DNA from: Paenibacillus polymyxa
Lineage (GTDB): Bacteria > Bacillota > Bacilli > Paenibacillales > Paenibacillaceae
Reading direction: 5' to 3'
Length of the DNA stretch: 64,000 nt
NCBI RefSeq assembly: GCF_001719045.1
Contig: NZ_CP015423.1
Span: forward strand, 1,612,001-1,676,000
Under the pieces are notes generated by a model. The model worked only from the letters and a program-made list of their open reading frames with translations. It was not told where the DNA came from and searched no databases. The position numbers were made by a program, and so were the translations under genes. The stretch's first letter is position 1; each line of letters starts with the position of its first letter. Shown here one piece after another: positions 27,292 to 35,031 of the stretch.

Positions 27292-28532
27292 CAGGCTTCA
27301 CCTCCCGGTACACCGGCAAAAATCGTCAGGCTGCCTGTACGCGTATCCGTCCAGACGGAAATGTAACTATTCGGCGGTACGATGGCGACATCAATATAGT
27401 CGCCGATCAGCTCTGATTCGCCTCCACCGACATTCGGATTAAAGGAGGTCGTCGTGAGACGACTGTTCGTAAAGGTGTTGCCTCCATCTAACGATTGGGC
27501 GGCAAACACATCCAGATTAAAGCCGTCCAAGCGATTGGTATAGTACACGACAACGACCAGTCCCGTCTTAGGCGACACCGAAATCGCAGGAAAGAAATTT
27601 TGCGAGCCTGGCGGGCTGTCCGTCACGATGATCGGAGCACTCCAGGTACCGCCGAAATCGCTTGATTTGGACAACAAAATATTACTGTATCCCTGACCAA
27701 AATCCTGCCAAACGGCATATAGCGTATTTGTTGTGGAAGGCACACCCGAGCAGTCTGCAGCCAAGCTGGGGAAGTTCAATATCCGAAAGTCATATCCGGG
27801 GACGGGCAAAGGATTGGGCACCAGCGTTATATTGGACACAAGAATATCCCCGCTGAAAGTTGCCCCTCCATCAAAGGATCTCCGAATAAAAAAAGCCGGT
27901 GTTTGTGGCCCCGTACGAATCCAACTGACATAGACACTGCCAAATTTGTCGACCGCAGGTTCAGGTCGCTCTGTAGAAGATTGGATATTCGAAAGCAATA
28001 ACGGTTGATCCCAAGTTAGTCCTCCATCGGTGGAACGCTGGTAGAACGCCGCAGAACGAGCATTAAAATCCACATTATATTGACGGTTATACGTGACATA
28101 GACATGCCCGAGATAGGGACTTGCCCCGTTGTTATCCGTCGTAATATTGGTCCAGTCATTATTAATGTAATCTCCATAGCCCGGATTAATAACCACTGGG
28201 GGATCAAAGGTGGCTCCATCGTCCGTAGAGCGATAGATCACGACAGCCCCGTTCTCATTTCCCGGAAACACATGTGCGGATATGATGAAAATATTCGGGA
28301 ACAGATAGGCTACCATTCCTGCCTCAGCTCCTGTATATCCCGGTGGAATGGGCAGTAAAGTATCAGTCCAGTTCGCCCCAGCGTCCAAGGAACGATACAG
28401 TCCAATCAGCGGGGGCCCGCTGCTAAAGTCAACAGCGACAGCCACAACAATATTCGGATTCAACAAATTAACGGCGACACTGGGCTCAAATTTGGGCAAC
28501 CCGCTGGGTGTCACCTGAAAATTCAAAGGCAT
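27291..28532 (-). CDS. BNR-repeat beta-propeller protein, paralogue
   Basis: About 413 residues from the ATG at 28532, nine bases after AAGGGA; this start also aligns with the paralogue (PLNFQVTPSGLPKFEPSVA). BNR motifs: SLDAGANWTD, STDDGATFDPP, STDGGLTWDQP, SFDGGATFSG and SLDGGNTFTN. It shares the phrases FSSGPPLIGLYRS and NFFPAISVSP with its neighbour, so the two arose by duplication. No signal peptide. The stop overlaps the next start by one base, so the pair is coupled. Confidence 0.8.
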   Translation of the reverse strand: MPLNFQVTPSGLPKFEPSVAVNLLNPNIVVAVAVDFSSGPPLIGLYRSLDAGANWTDTLLPIPPGYTGAEAGMVAYLFPNIFIISAHVFPGNENGAVVIYRSTDDGATFDPPVVINPGYGDYINNDWTNITTDNNGASPYLGHVYVTYNRQYNVDFNARSAAFYQRSTDGGLTWDQPLLLSNIQSSTERPEPAVDKFGSVYVSWIRTGPQTPAFFIRRSFDGGATFSGDILVSNITLVPNPLPVPGYDFRILNFPSLAADCSGVPSTTNTLYAVWQDFGQGYSNILLSKSSDFGGTWSAPIIVTDSPPGSQNFFPAISVSPKTGLVVVVYYTNRLDGFNLDVFAAQSLDGGNTFTNSRLTTTSFNPNVGGGESELIGDYIDVAIVPPNSYISVWTDTRTGSLTIFAGVPGGEA

Positions 28533-28638
28533 CGCGAGCATTCCCTTCATTATATAAATGGACATGCTATTTCTATCAAAATGTACTTTTTTCAGCACAG
28601 CATACAGACAACCATACAAGCTTTCTTTTCAATAGATT

Positions 28639-28647
28639 CATAGTATA
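28639..28647 (+). promoter_or_regulatory. Sigma-K-type -10 box
   Basis: CATAGTATA matches CATANNNTA exactly and lies 54 bases before the start at 28702. No AC was found at the right -35 distance. Confidence 0.3.
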
Positions 28648-28701
28648 GAAGCATCCCTTCAGGGGTTTTCCAATATTCTGTTTTTTGAGAGGATGATTCG
28701 A

Positions 28702-29079
28702 TTGGCTTTTACAACCGGATATATGACCAACACTAGAGATTTTGGTACTGCCTGCTCCAATGTCGTTGTAAATTTGGTCAACGAGGATACAGTGAATGCG
28801 GCAACCGTGACCATCCAAATTTTTTTCTCGCTTGTACCGGATACCAAGACACCACTGTATGTGACATCGGTTAACTTACCTGCAAACTCCATTGCCCGAC
28901 GTACCTTCTTTATACAAGGGGTTCTTGCCTATGAGGTACAATACAACGTGGCCTCCGCTGCACCTTCCAATGTCGTGCTCTCCAACTTTGGACTGGATCA
29001 GTTTGGTAATGTTGTACAGGAGCATCGTGTTCTTCAGTCGGAGCTGACCACAATCCCAGCGCTGTCTCCTGTTATTTAA
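28702..29079 (+). CDS. Small beta-rich protein of unknown function
   Basis: About 125 residues. TTG at 28702 lies nine bases after AGAGG; the ATG at 28693 is too close to it. Strand-rich with Asn, Val and Thr: SNVVVNLVNEDTVNAATVTI, FFIQGVLAYEVQYNVASAAP. No signal peptide. It is transcribed opposite to its neighbours, and its end overlaps the 3' end of the next gene by eight bases. Likely a spore-surface structural protein by context; the family was not recognised. Confidence 0.65.
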   Translation: MAFTTGYMTNTRDFGTACSNVVVNLVNEDTVNAATVTIQIFFSLVPDTKTPLYVTSVNLPANSIARRTFFIQGVLAYEVQYNVASAAPSNVVLSNFGLDQFGNVVQEHRVLQSELTTIPALSPVI

Positions 29080-30274
29080 AGTTGCCCTGCTCCAGTGCTT
29101 GGTGCAATCTGTGGGTGTAATACACGTAATTCCATTCCGGCGGTACGGACTGAACTCCTCGGCCGCTGCCGATGGTTGAGTGGTCATCTGTATAGTAGGA
29201 AAAGGCATGTGTATCCTGTAATGGGCGCAACAAATCCGTAAGATACAGCAAATCCGTCACAGCAATATATGGTTTGACACCGAAGCATACTACAAAGCGG
29301 GTCGTTGTTTCACCAATAGCCTGAACCAGTGCTTCTTGGACCGAATAATGCTGACGTGGCGTTACGATTAACCGAGGATCGAGCATCATCGACAGGAAAG
29401 CGCTGGCTCCCTGTTCTGGCGTTAAATCCAGCAACCGTACCACACAATTGCTGTAGTGCTGCTCCAGCAGATTATCCAGCAATGATTCAGCTTGAGCCAT
29501 ATCCGTGACAGGCATTAAAATGGTCATTTCAAGTGGGATGCCCCGGCGTGCTCTTGCCTCATACTTGGCGATTTGGAATGCGCGCCGCCAGCGTCGGTGC
29601 TCCTTCTGGCTGTGCAAACCAGCCGATACACTAAATGTGGAATTCACCCGGTAATCCATCAGGATCTCCGGGATGAATTTCATGCTGCACGTCTCGGTCA
29701 GCCGCAGCCAGTAATCATAATCCTCAACTGGTTGCAGCCGATAGCCGCCAATCTGGCGGGCATATTTGCTTTTGTACATAAATGAAACCCCGACAATGCT
29801 GGCATTCAGCAGTTCATGATGCGGCTGGCCTTGGTACCGGATCAAAGCTTGTTGATGCTGCTCGTCATACAACGGGTTCCCATATGCATCAACCTGGCGG
29901 AAGGTAGAGAACACAAGGCCGAGTGAGTCCGGCCCCTGCTCCAGCTCCTGCCGTAATCGTTCAATAAAGGAAGAATTATAAACATTGTCGCTGGATACCC
30001 AGGTCACATATTTGATCGCTGGATCTTTAAACAACTCATCGAATCCCCAGTTAAGGGCGTGGGATACTCCTTTGTTCTGAGGGAGTGTAACCAACTGAAC
30101 GCGCGGGTCTCCCATTGCTGCGTGGAGCGCTGGTCCCACCATTTCCGGCGCTCCGTCAATAACAATGATGAAGCGAAATGCCCTGTAGCTCTGGGCTAGT
30201 ACGGATGAGATCGCGGCTTGCAGATAGCCGATATCCTGTTTGTACAGTGGCATAACAATCCCCGTATCTACCAT
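29072..30274 (-). CDS. Glycosyltransferase family 2
   Basis: About 400 residues from the ATG at 30274, after GGGGGGATTGAT. GT-A domain: GIVMPLYKQDIGYLQAAISS, VIDGAPE, and VSSDNVYN in the DXD position (here SSDN, so the metal site is unusual). The C-terminal 150 residues look like a second, degenerate GT-A domain (EMTILMPVTDMAQAESLLDN) without obvious catalytic acids. Cytoplasmic. Member of the spore-surface glycan cluster. Confidence 0.82.
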   Translation of the reverse strand: MVDTGIVMPLYKQDIGYLQAAISSVLAQSYRAFRFIIVIDGAPEMVGPALHAAMGDPRVQLVTLPQNKGVSHALNWGFDELFKDPAIKYVTWVSSDNVYNSSFIERLRQELEQGPDSLGLVFSTFRQVDAYGNPLYDEQHQQALIRYQGQPHHELLNASIVGVSFMYKSKYARQIGGYRLQPVEDYDYWLRLTETCSMKFIPEILMDYRVNSTFSVSAGLHSQKEHRRWRRAFQIAKYEARARRGIPLEMTILMPVTDMAQAESLLDNLLEQHYSNCVVRLLDLTPEQGASAFLSMMLDPRLIVTPRQHYSVQEALVQAIGETTTRFVVCFGVKPYIAVTDLLYLTDLLRPLQDTHAFSYYTDDHSTIGSGRGVQSVPPEWNYVYYTHRLHQALEQGNFK

Positions 30275-30302
30275 ATCAATCCCCCCTGACAGACTTTCGG
30301 CT

Positions 30303-31019
30303 TCATGAGGATAAACCACTCAACACCTGACTGAAGCGATCTCGATAACGTGCTTGGGTTATGTTGTACTCCCGCTCCACAGCGGGCCAATGTTTTTTGG
30401 TTCCCATTTCATCATGCCAGCGGTAGTTAACCAAGGACTCGTTCAGAAAAGGAAATGGATATCCCGCCAGCATCACTCGGTACCACATATCCAGATCATG
30501 TGTGTACGGCAGCAGTTCATCAAACAAACCGATATGTGCAAACAGCTCCTTTTTAAACATAACCGTGCATCCATTGACCGGATTTCCTTGCTGAAAAAAA
30601 CGGTAAAACTCCGTCATAGACGGAAACACGGCGGCTGCCTGGTAACTTGTGACTTGGCTGTATTGATTAATGAAATTGAAATTGGTATGGGAGATGTACG
30701 CACCGTTTTCCACCATAAAAGAAACCTGATTATTAATTTTGTCCCTATGATAGGTATCGTCGGAGCTGAGCCAGGCAATATATTCCCCGCTGGCATGTCG
30801 GATACCATGATTCAGGGCGCTGGCTGTTCCACCGTTGGATTTGCCCAAATAATGTATATATGGACGATAGGGCTGAAGCATATCAACATGTTCCGTGGAC
30901 CCGTCATCGACGACAATAATCTCGAGGGGTCCATAAGTTTGCTCTAGTGCACTTTGCAAAGCCTGATCCACATATGCACAGTTATAAAAGGGAATGACGA
31001 TCGTTACTTTCGGTCTCAT
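30303..31019 (-). CDS. Glycosyltransferase family 2
   Basis: 238 residues from the ATG at 31019, which overlaps the upstream stop as ATGA. Classic GT-A: KVTIVIPFYNCAYVDQALQS, VVDDGSTE, NGGTASALNHG and WLSSDDTYH (DXD-like SDD), then FDELLPYTHDLDMWYRV with the catalytic base region. Probably transfers the deoxy-amino or other sugar made by the adjoining nucleotide-sugar enzymes. Confidence 0.88.
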   Translation of the reverse strand: MRPKVTIVIPFYNCAYVDQALQSALEQTYGPLEIIVVDDGSTEHVDMLQPYRPYIHYLGKSNGGTASALNHGIRHASGEYIAWLSSDDTYHRDKINNQVSFMVENGAYISHTNFNFINQYSQVTSYQAAAVFPSMTEFYRFFQQGNPVNGCTVMFKKELFAHIGLFDELLPYTHDLDMWYRVMLAGYPFPFLNESLVNYRWHDEMGTKKHWPAVEREYNITQARYRDRFSQVLSGLSS

Positions 31020-32014
31020 ATCGTTCCTTCCTTTCCAGCTCGGCGGTATTGAATCATATCCTCCAGCGATTGCCCCAGCTGTATGGTCGGCTTCCAGCCC
31101 ATGTCCTCCAGCTCTTTCGCACGGTATGCCTCGGTGGATGCTGACTCTGCCACATCCCCCCATTGTATAGGAATAGATGTTTTGGCCAGCCCAACCATAC
31201 GTTCTACGATATTGCCAAGTTCCACAATGCGGCCTGTGCAGACCGAGTAAACTCGGCCTGGCACACCCTGTTCCAATAGCACCCCGTATGCGCGAACGGC
31301 ATCACGAACGTCGAGGAAATCACGTTGTGCATGTCGGGAAGATACCCGAAACGGGGCAGTTTCAGTTACGGACTGCCCCTCCAGACGTTCCGTCTGAACG
31401 ATATACCCCGCGAGTAATGCACAAAATCCGGTAGATGGACCCGGACCGATCAAGTTGCAAGGCTCTGCCAGCATGACGGATTGTTCGAACAGCGCGCCCC
31501 ACGAGAGCGCGACTGCCTCTTGAAGGCTTTTGCTAAGGCTGTATGGATGCGTTGGATGATACGGTGCTTGCAAAGCTGTCTTTAGCCGAGAACCCGCCAC
31601 GACAATTCTGGCTTTGGGGAAAGGTCGCAGTACATCGAGCAGATACAGAGTGGACAGTACATTGGATTCCATGTATAGCAGGGGGCTTTGCCAAGATTCA
31701 GGGACAGAATTTTTACCACCTAGGTGAAGCACGTAATCTGGAGCAATCTGTCTAAATACTTCTTCTAGACGTTTCTTGTCGAGCAAGTCACACACATAAG
31801 GCGTAATACAGCTACGGGTCTCCGCCTCTGGGTTGTTATTTTCATCATCGTGAGCCAGTAAGATCAGTTCTGGGACGGAAGCGGCAGTGCGAGTCAGCGC
31901 CGCTACCTCCCAACCGAGCTTTGCAAAATGGCGGCAGGCATGCATCCCGGTATAGCCCGCCGCTCCGGTAATGACTATGACAGGCCGACGTTGTTCCGCT
32001 GTGCTTCCGTCCAT
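31016..32014 (-). CDS. NAD-dependent epimerase/dehydratase (GDP-mannose 4,6-dehydratase-like SDR)
   Basis: 332 residues, extended SDR with VITGAAGYTGMHACRHF, LHLGGKNSVPESWQSP and the catalytic pair in HPYSLSKSLQE; NLIGPGPSTG follows. Closest in style to GDP-mannose 4,6-dehydratase or its reductase partners. ATG nine bases after AAGGAG, overlapping the previous gene by 40 bases. The order 4,6-dehydratase, reductase, SDR, transferase suggests it finishes or branches the sugar pathway. Confidence 0.8.
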   Translation of the reverse strand: MDGSTAEQRRPVIVITGAAGYTGMHACRHFAKLGWEVAALTRTAASVPELILLAHDDENNNPEAETRSCITPYVCDLLDKKRLEEVFRQIAPDYVLHLGGKNSVPESWQSPLLYMESNVLSTLYLLDVLRPFPKARIVVAGSRLKTALQAPYHPTHPYSLSKSLQEAVALSWGALFEQSVMLAEPCNLIGPGPSTGFCALLAGYIVQTERLEGQSVTETAPFRVSSRHAQRDFLDVRDAVRAYGVLLEQGVPGRVYSVCTGRIVELGNIVERMVGLAKTSIPIQWGDVAESASTEAYRAKELEDMGWKPTIQLGQSLEDMIQYRRAGKEGTI

Positions 32015-32829
32015 TCCAGCAGCTCCTTCAGCATGATGCTGTAGTGAGGAACATCGTAGAGCAGATCGGCCCGGGTAGAACGAAGCGTCCGGTCCTGCAC
32101 CGGCTCATCTTTCGGCACGATCCGAATATCCTCCCTTTTCCAGATGTCTTTGAACAGCAGCAGCAAATCATGCTTGCTGATCGGTTCAGGGTGAACCAGA
32201 TGAATGAGTCCGTCCAGCGGCTCATTCATCTGCACCTGTATCGCCTTCGCTAATTCCAACGTCGTAACCCCGTTCCAAAAGACTCGGCGATACCCGTTAA
32301 CGTCTCCGCTCTGCTGCAAGAACCAGTGCAGCAGACCAATGCCTCCCGGCCGAATTTCCGGCCCGATAATGGAGGTACGGATAGTCAGATGCCCTGCGGC
32401 CTTTACTTCTCCGAGTATTTTCGTCAAAGCATAGGCACTTGTCCCATCGGGTTGATCCGTCTCCTTATATAAACCAGGTATCCGATTTCCTTCGAATACG
32501 CAATCCGTGCTGATATGAATCAATCGGGCACCAATACTGTCCGCTGTCCGCCGGAGAAGATGTGGCAGCAATCCATTGATTTGGTATGCTGCAATCTGAT
32601 CCTCCCCGGCATGCTGATTCAGTACGCCTACCGCGTTAATCATAACGTCTGGCCGTACACTCCGTACCAGTTGCTCCACCATAAAGCTGTCCTTTACATC
32701 CAGCAGCAGGCCGCCTTTATTTTCGGGATCACGGGTGGTGTAGAACACGTTATACCCGCTCTGATTTTGGAAATACTTAACCAGAACATGGCCCGCCATG
32801 CCGTTACCACCCAAAATAAGCAGCTTCAT
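31975..32829 (-). CDS. RmlD-like sugar nucleotide reductase
   Basis: 284 residues: KLLILGGNGMAGHVLVKYF, the RmlD-like segment INAVGVLNQHAGE, HISTDCVFEGNRIPGLYKE and the catalytic SAYALTKILGE. Length and order fit an RmlD-type reductase without the C-terminal cupin of CapF/WbjC. Next to a UDP-GlcNAc 4,6-dehydratase and a UDP-GlcNAc 2-epimerase, it most likely reduces the 4-keto sugar on the way to a UDP-N-acetyl-L-amino-dideoxyhexose. Overlaps the upstream gene by four bases. Confidence 0.82.
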   Translation of the reverse strand: MKLLILGGNGMAGHVLVKYFQNQSGYNVFYTTRDPENKGGLLLDVKDSFMVEQLVRSVRPDVMINAVGVLNQHAGEDQIAAYQINGLLPHLLRRTADSIGARLIHISTDCVFEGNRIPGLYKETDQPDGTSAYALTKILGEVKAAGHLTIRTSIIGPEIRPGGIGLLHWFLQQSGDVNGYRRVFWNGVTTLELAKAIQVQMNEPLDGLIHLVHPEPISKHDLLLLFKDIWKREDIRIVPKDEPVQDRTLRSTRADLLYDVPHYSIMLKELLEWTEAQRNNVGLS

Positions 32830-33812
32830 TTGATGAACCCCCCGCTTTGGAGTATGCTGCGAATCTCCTCTTTCGACATCAAATTAAACTCCGAACTAAA
32901 GCTGCTGAATGACACGGGAGGGCACTGATTATAGCGGTCCTTTAATTGAGGAATATTCAGCGTTGGGAGAATGACCAAATATTGCTCGTCATAGACTACC
33001 GTCGTCAGGCTTTCAAAGTCACTCATCAAAATCTCATGAATTTTCTCGCCGGGACGCACACCTTTTTCTACAATTTCTACGTTTTCCACACCTGAATCCT
33101 CAATGAGCACCTCAGCCAAGTCCAAAATACGGCAGGTTGGCATGGTCATGATAAAAATTTCCCCGCCGACACTTTCCACCGAGGCTTTGAACAGGAGACT
33201 GATCGCATCACGCAAGGTCAGGAAGAAGCGGGTCATGTTCATATCTGTGATCGAAACCTTGCCTTTTTGGCGAATCTGGCTTTGGAACAGATGCACCACG
33301 CTTCCGTTGGTGCCCAAAACATTACCGCCGCGCACCGTCACGAAACGTGTATCACTATTCAGCAGATTGGCGTAAACAATCAGTTTTTCTCCAATCGCCT
33401 TCGTCATACCGTAAAAATTGGACGGATTCGCGGCCTTGTCAGTCGATATATAAATGACTTTCTTTACCTGATTGGCAACAGCGGCCTCGATCACGTTTTG
33501 GGTGCCTACGACATTGGTTTTGAGTGCCTCGTAGGGCTGATCTTCACAGACGGGAACGTGTTTGAGCGCTGCCAAATGAAATACATAGTCTACTCCTTGA
33601 CAAGCGGTGGTCAGCGCATCCTTATCCCGAATATCTCCAATACAGAAGCTGAGCCGTTCATCCTCAAACTGCCTGTTCATTGCAACCTGACTGGATTCTC
33701 CGCGTGAAAAGATAATGACCTCTTTGGGGTTACGCGGCAGTAACTGGGTAACCAGCTCATGCCCCCAGGAGCCGGTACCGCCGGTAACCAAGATACGTTG
33801 GTTTTCAAACAT
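32826..33812 (-). CDS. UDP-N-acetylglucosamine 4,6-dehydratase (CapE/FnlA/WbjB-like)
   Basis: About 328 residues from the ATG at 33812, seven bases after GGAGGG. Motifs: ILVTGGTGSWGHELVTQL, FHLAALKHVPVCEDQPYEA, YISTDKAANPSNFYGMTKAIG (with the altered catalytic triad region) and FVTVRGGNVLGTNGSV. This is the inverting, membrane-free dehydratase/5-epimerase group that opens UDP-L-FucNAc and UDP-L-QuiNAc synthesis. The last 60 residues carry the CapE-like tail (LPTLNIPQLKDRY). Confidence 0.88.
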   Translation of the reverse strand: MFENQRILVTGGTGSWGHELVTQLLPRNPKEVIIFSRGESSQVAMNRQFEDERLSFCIGDIRDKDALTTACQGVDYVFHLAALKHVPVCEDQPYEALKTNVVGTQNVIEAAVANQVKKVIYISTDKAANPSNFYGMTKAIGEKLIVYANLLNSDTRFVTVRGGNVLGTNGSVVHLFQSQIRQKGKVSITDMNMTRFFLTLRDAISLLFKASVESVGGEIFIMTMPTCRILDLAEVLIEDSGVENVEIVEKGVRPGEKIHEILMSDFESLTTVVYDEQYLVILPTLNIPQLKDRYNQCPPVSFSSFSSEFNLMSKEEIRSILQSGGFIK

Positions 33813-34896
33813 GCCGTTTCCCTCCAAGCAGAAATTTAACTACCTTATCCGACACATCTTCCGCCAGATAGCCCGTGGGACATTGCCACTTATGGGTCAT
33901 CCCGGTCATTATGGCTACCGCGTTTGCTATAACCTCGCCATCAAGACCAGACACGATATTGCTACCGCAATCTACCGTTTCCGGCCGTTCGGTCGTCCGG
34001 CGCATCGTAACCGTCGGCACCCCCATGACGCAGCATTCTTCCTGTACGGTACCACTGTCCGTCAAAGCGCAGCGGGCATGCCGCTCCAGCAGAACGAAGT
34101 CAAAAAAACCGAACGGTTCGTGAAATTCCACTAGCGGATCAAGCTGGATCGGCGGGTGGCTTGCGATTCGGGCGGCAGTGCGGGGATGAATACTGCAAAT
34201 GACCCGCTGCCCGAACTGCTGGGCTACCCGGTTAAGACCATCTAAAATAGCCAGCAAATGCGGTGGATGGTCCACATTTTCAGCTCTGTGGGCAGTGACC
34301 AGGAAATATTCTCCCGGCGACAGTCCCAACTTTTTCAAAATTCCACTGCTCGATACCTCTTTCTTATAGTGCTGCATCACTTCGTAGATCGGATTTCCAG
34401 TCAGTATAATTCGTTGGCTTGGGAAGCCTTCGCGTAGTAGGTGCTGCTTGCTTTGCTCCGTATAAGGCATATTAATGGTAGATATCGCATCAATGACACG
34501 CCGGTTCTTCTCCTCCGGCACATCCAGATCATAACAGCGGTTCCCCGCCTCCATATGCACGACCGGATAACCCATACGTTCCGCAAGTAAGGCACATAAA
34601 GCGCTGTTCGTATCACCGAGCAATAGCACATGATCGGGGCGTTCCTTGTTTAAAATATCCTCCATCTGCGAGTACATGGCGGACAACTGTTTGCCCAGTG
34701 TCCCCGCTTTCTCCTGAAGTACATAATCCGGGGCACGCAGTCCCAGTTCGCGAAAGAACTGCCCGCTCAGGCTTTCGGTGTAATTTTGGCCCGTATGCAC
34801 AAGCACATGTTCATCTGCATGGCGGTCCAGCTTCGGAATGATCAGGCTGAGCCGTATAATCTCCGGTCTTGTGCCGAGCACGGTCAATATTTTCAT
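33805..34896 (-). CDS. UDP-N-acetylglucosamine 2-epimerase (non-hydrolysing; WecB/CapG/FnlC-like)
   Basis: About 363 residues. KILTVLGTRPEIIRLSLIIP, HTGQNYTESLSGQFF, LLLGDTNSALCALLAERMG, HMEAGNRCYD and TDSGTVQEECCVMGVP are diagnostic. Epimerises C-2 of the UDP-2-acetamido sugar; as third enzyme of the set it would complete UDP-L-FucNAc or UDP-L-QuiNAc. ATG at 34896 is chosen by family alignment; GTG at 34911 is also possible behind AAAG. Overlaps the dehydratase by eight bases. Confidence 0.9.
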   Translation of the reverse strand: MKILTVLGTRPEIIRLSLIIPKLDRHADEHVLVHTGQNYTESLSGQFFRELGLRAPDYVLQEKAGTLGKQLSAMYSQMEDILNKERPDHVLLLGDTNSALCALLAERMGYPVVHMEAGNRCYDLDVPEEKNRRVIDAISTINMPYTEQSKQHLLREGFPSQRIILTGNPIYEVMQHYKKEVSSSGILKKLGLSPGEYFLVTAHRAENVDHPPHLLAILDGLNRVAQQFGQRVICSIHPRTAARIASHPPIQLDPLVEFHEPFGFFDFVLLERHARCALTDSGTVQEECCVMGVPTVTMRRTTERPETVDCGSNIVSGLDGEVIANAVAIMTGMTHKWQCPTGYLAEDVSDKVVKFLLGGKRHV

Positions 34897-34998
34897 GGTT
34901 TTGGAACCCACCTTTGCTGTCGTTGTTTCATTGAATTGTGGCGTTCAATGAAGGATAGCCATCCAGCAGACTGGCTGTGCTCCAGCTTAACGTCATCT

Positions 34999-35031
34999 CA
35001 ACGGTCCGGCGTAGGTTCACCCGGACCGTTG
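34999..35031. repeat. Perfect 11-bp hairpin around a stop codon
   Basis: CAACGGTCCGG (34999-35009) and CCGGACCGTTG (35021-35031) are exact complements with an 11-base loop that contains the stop codon (35017-35019) of the basic-tail glycosyltransferase gene. On the minus strand no T-run follows, so it is not a standard terminator for that operon; it may tune the downstream epimerase genes or stabilise the 3' end. Confidence 0.55.

Noticed and set aside
26065..28532. Annotation of the BNR proteins as active sialidases
   Set aside because: Asp-box motifs alone define the fold; no FRIP motif or Arg triad was seen, and there is no secretion signal.
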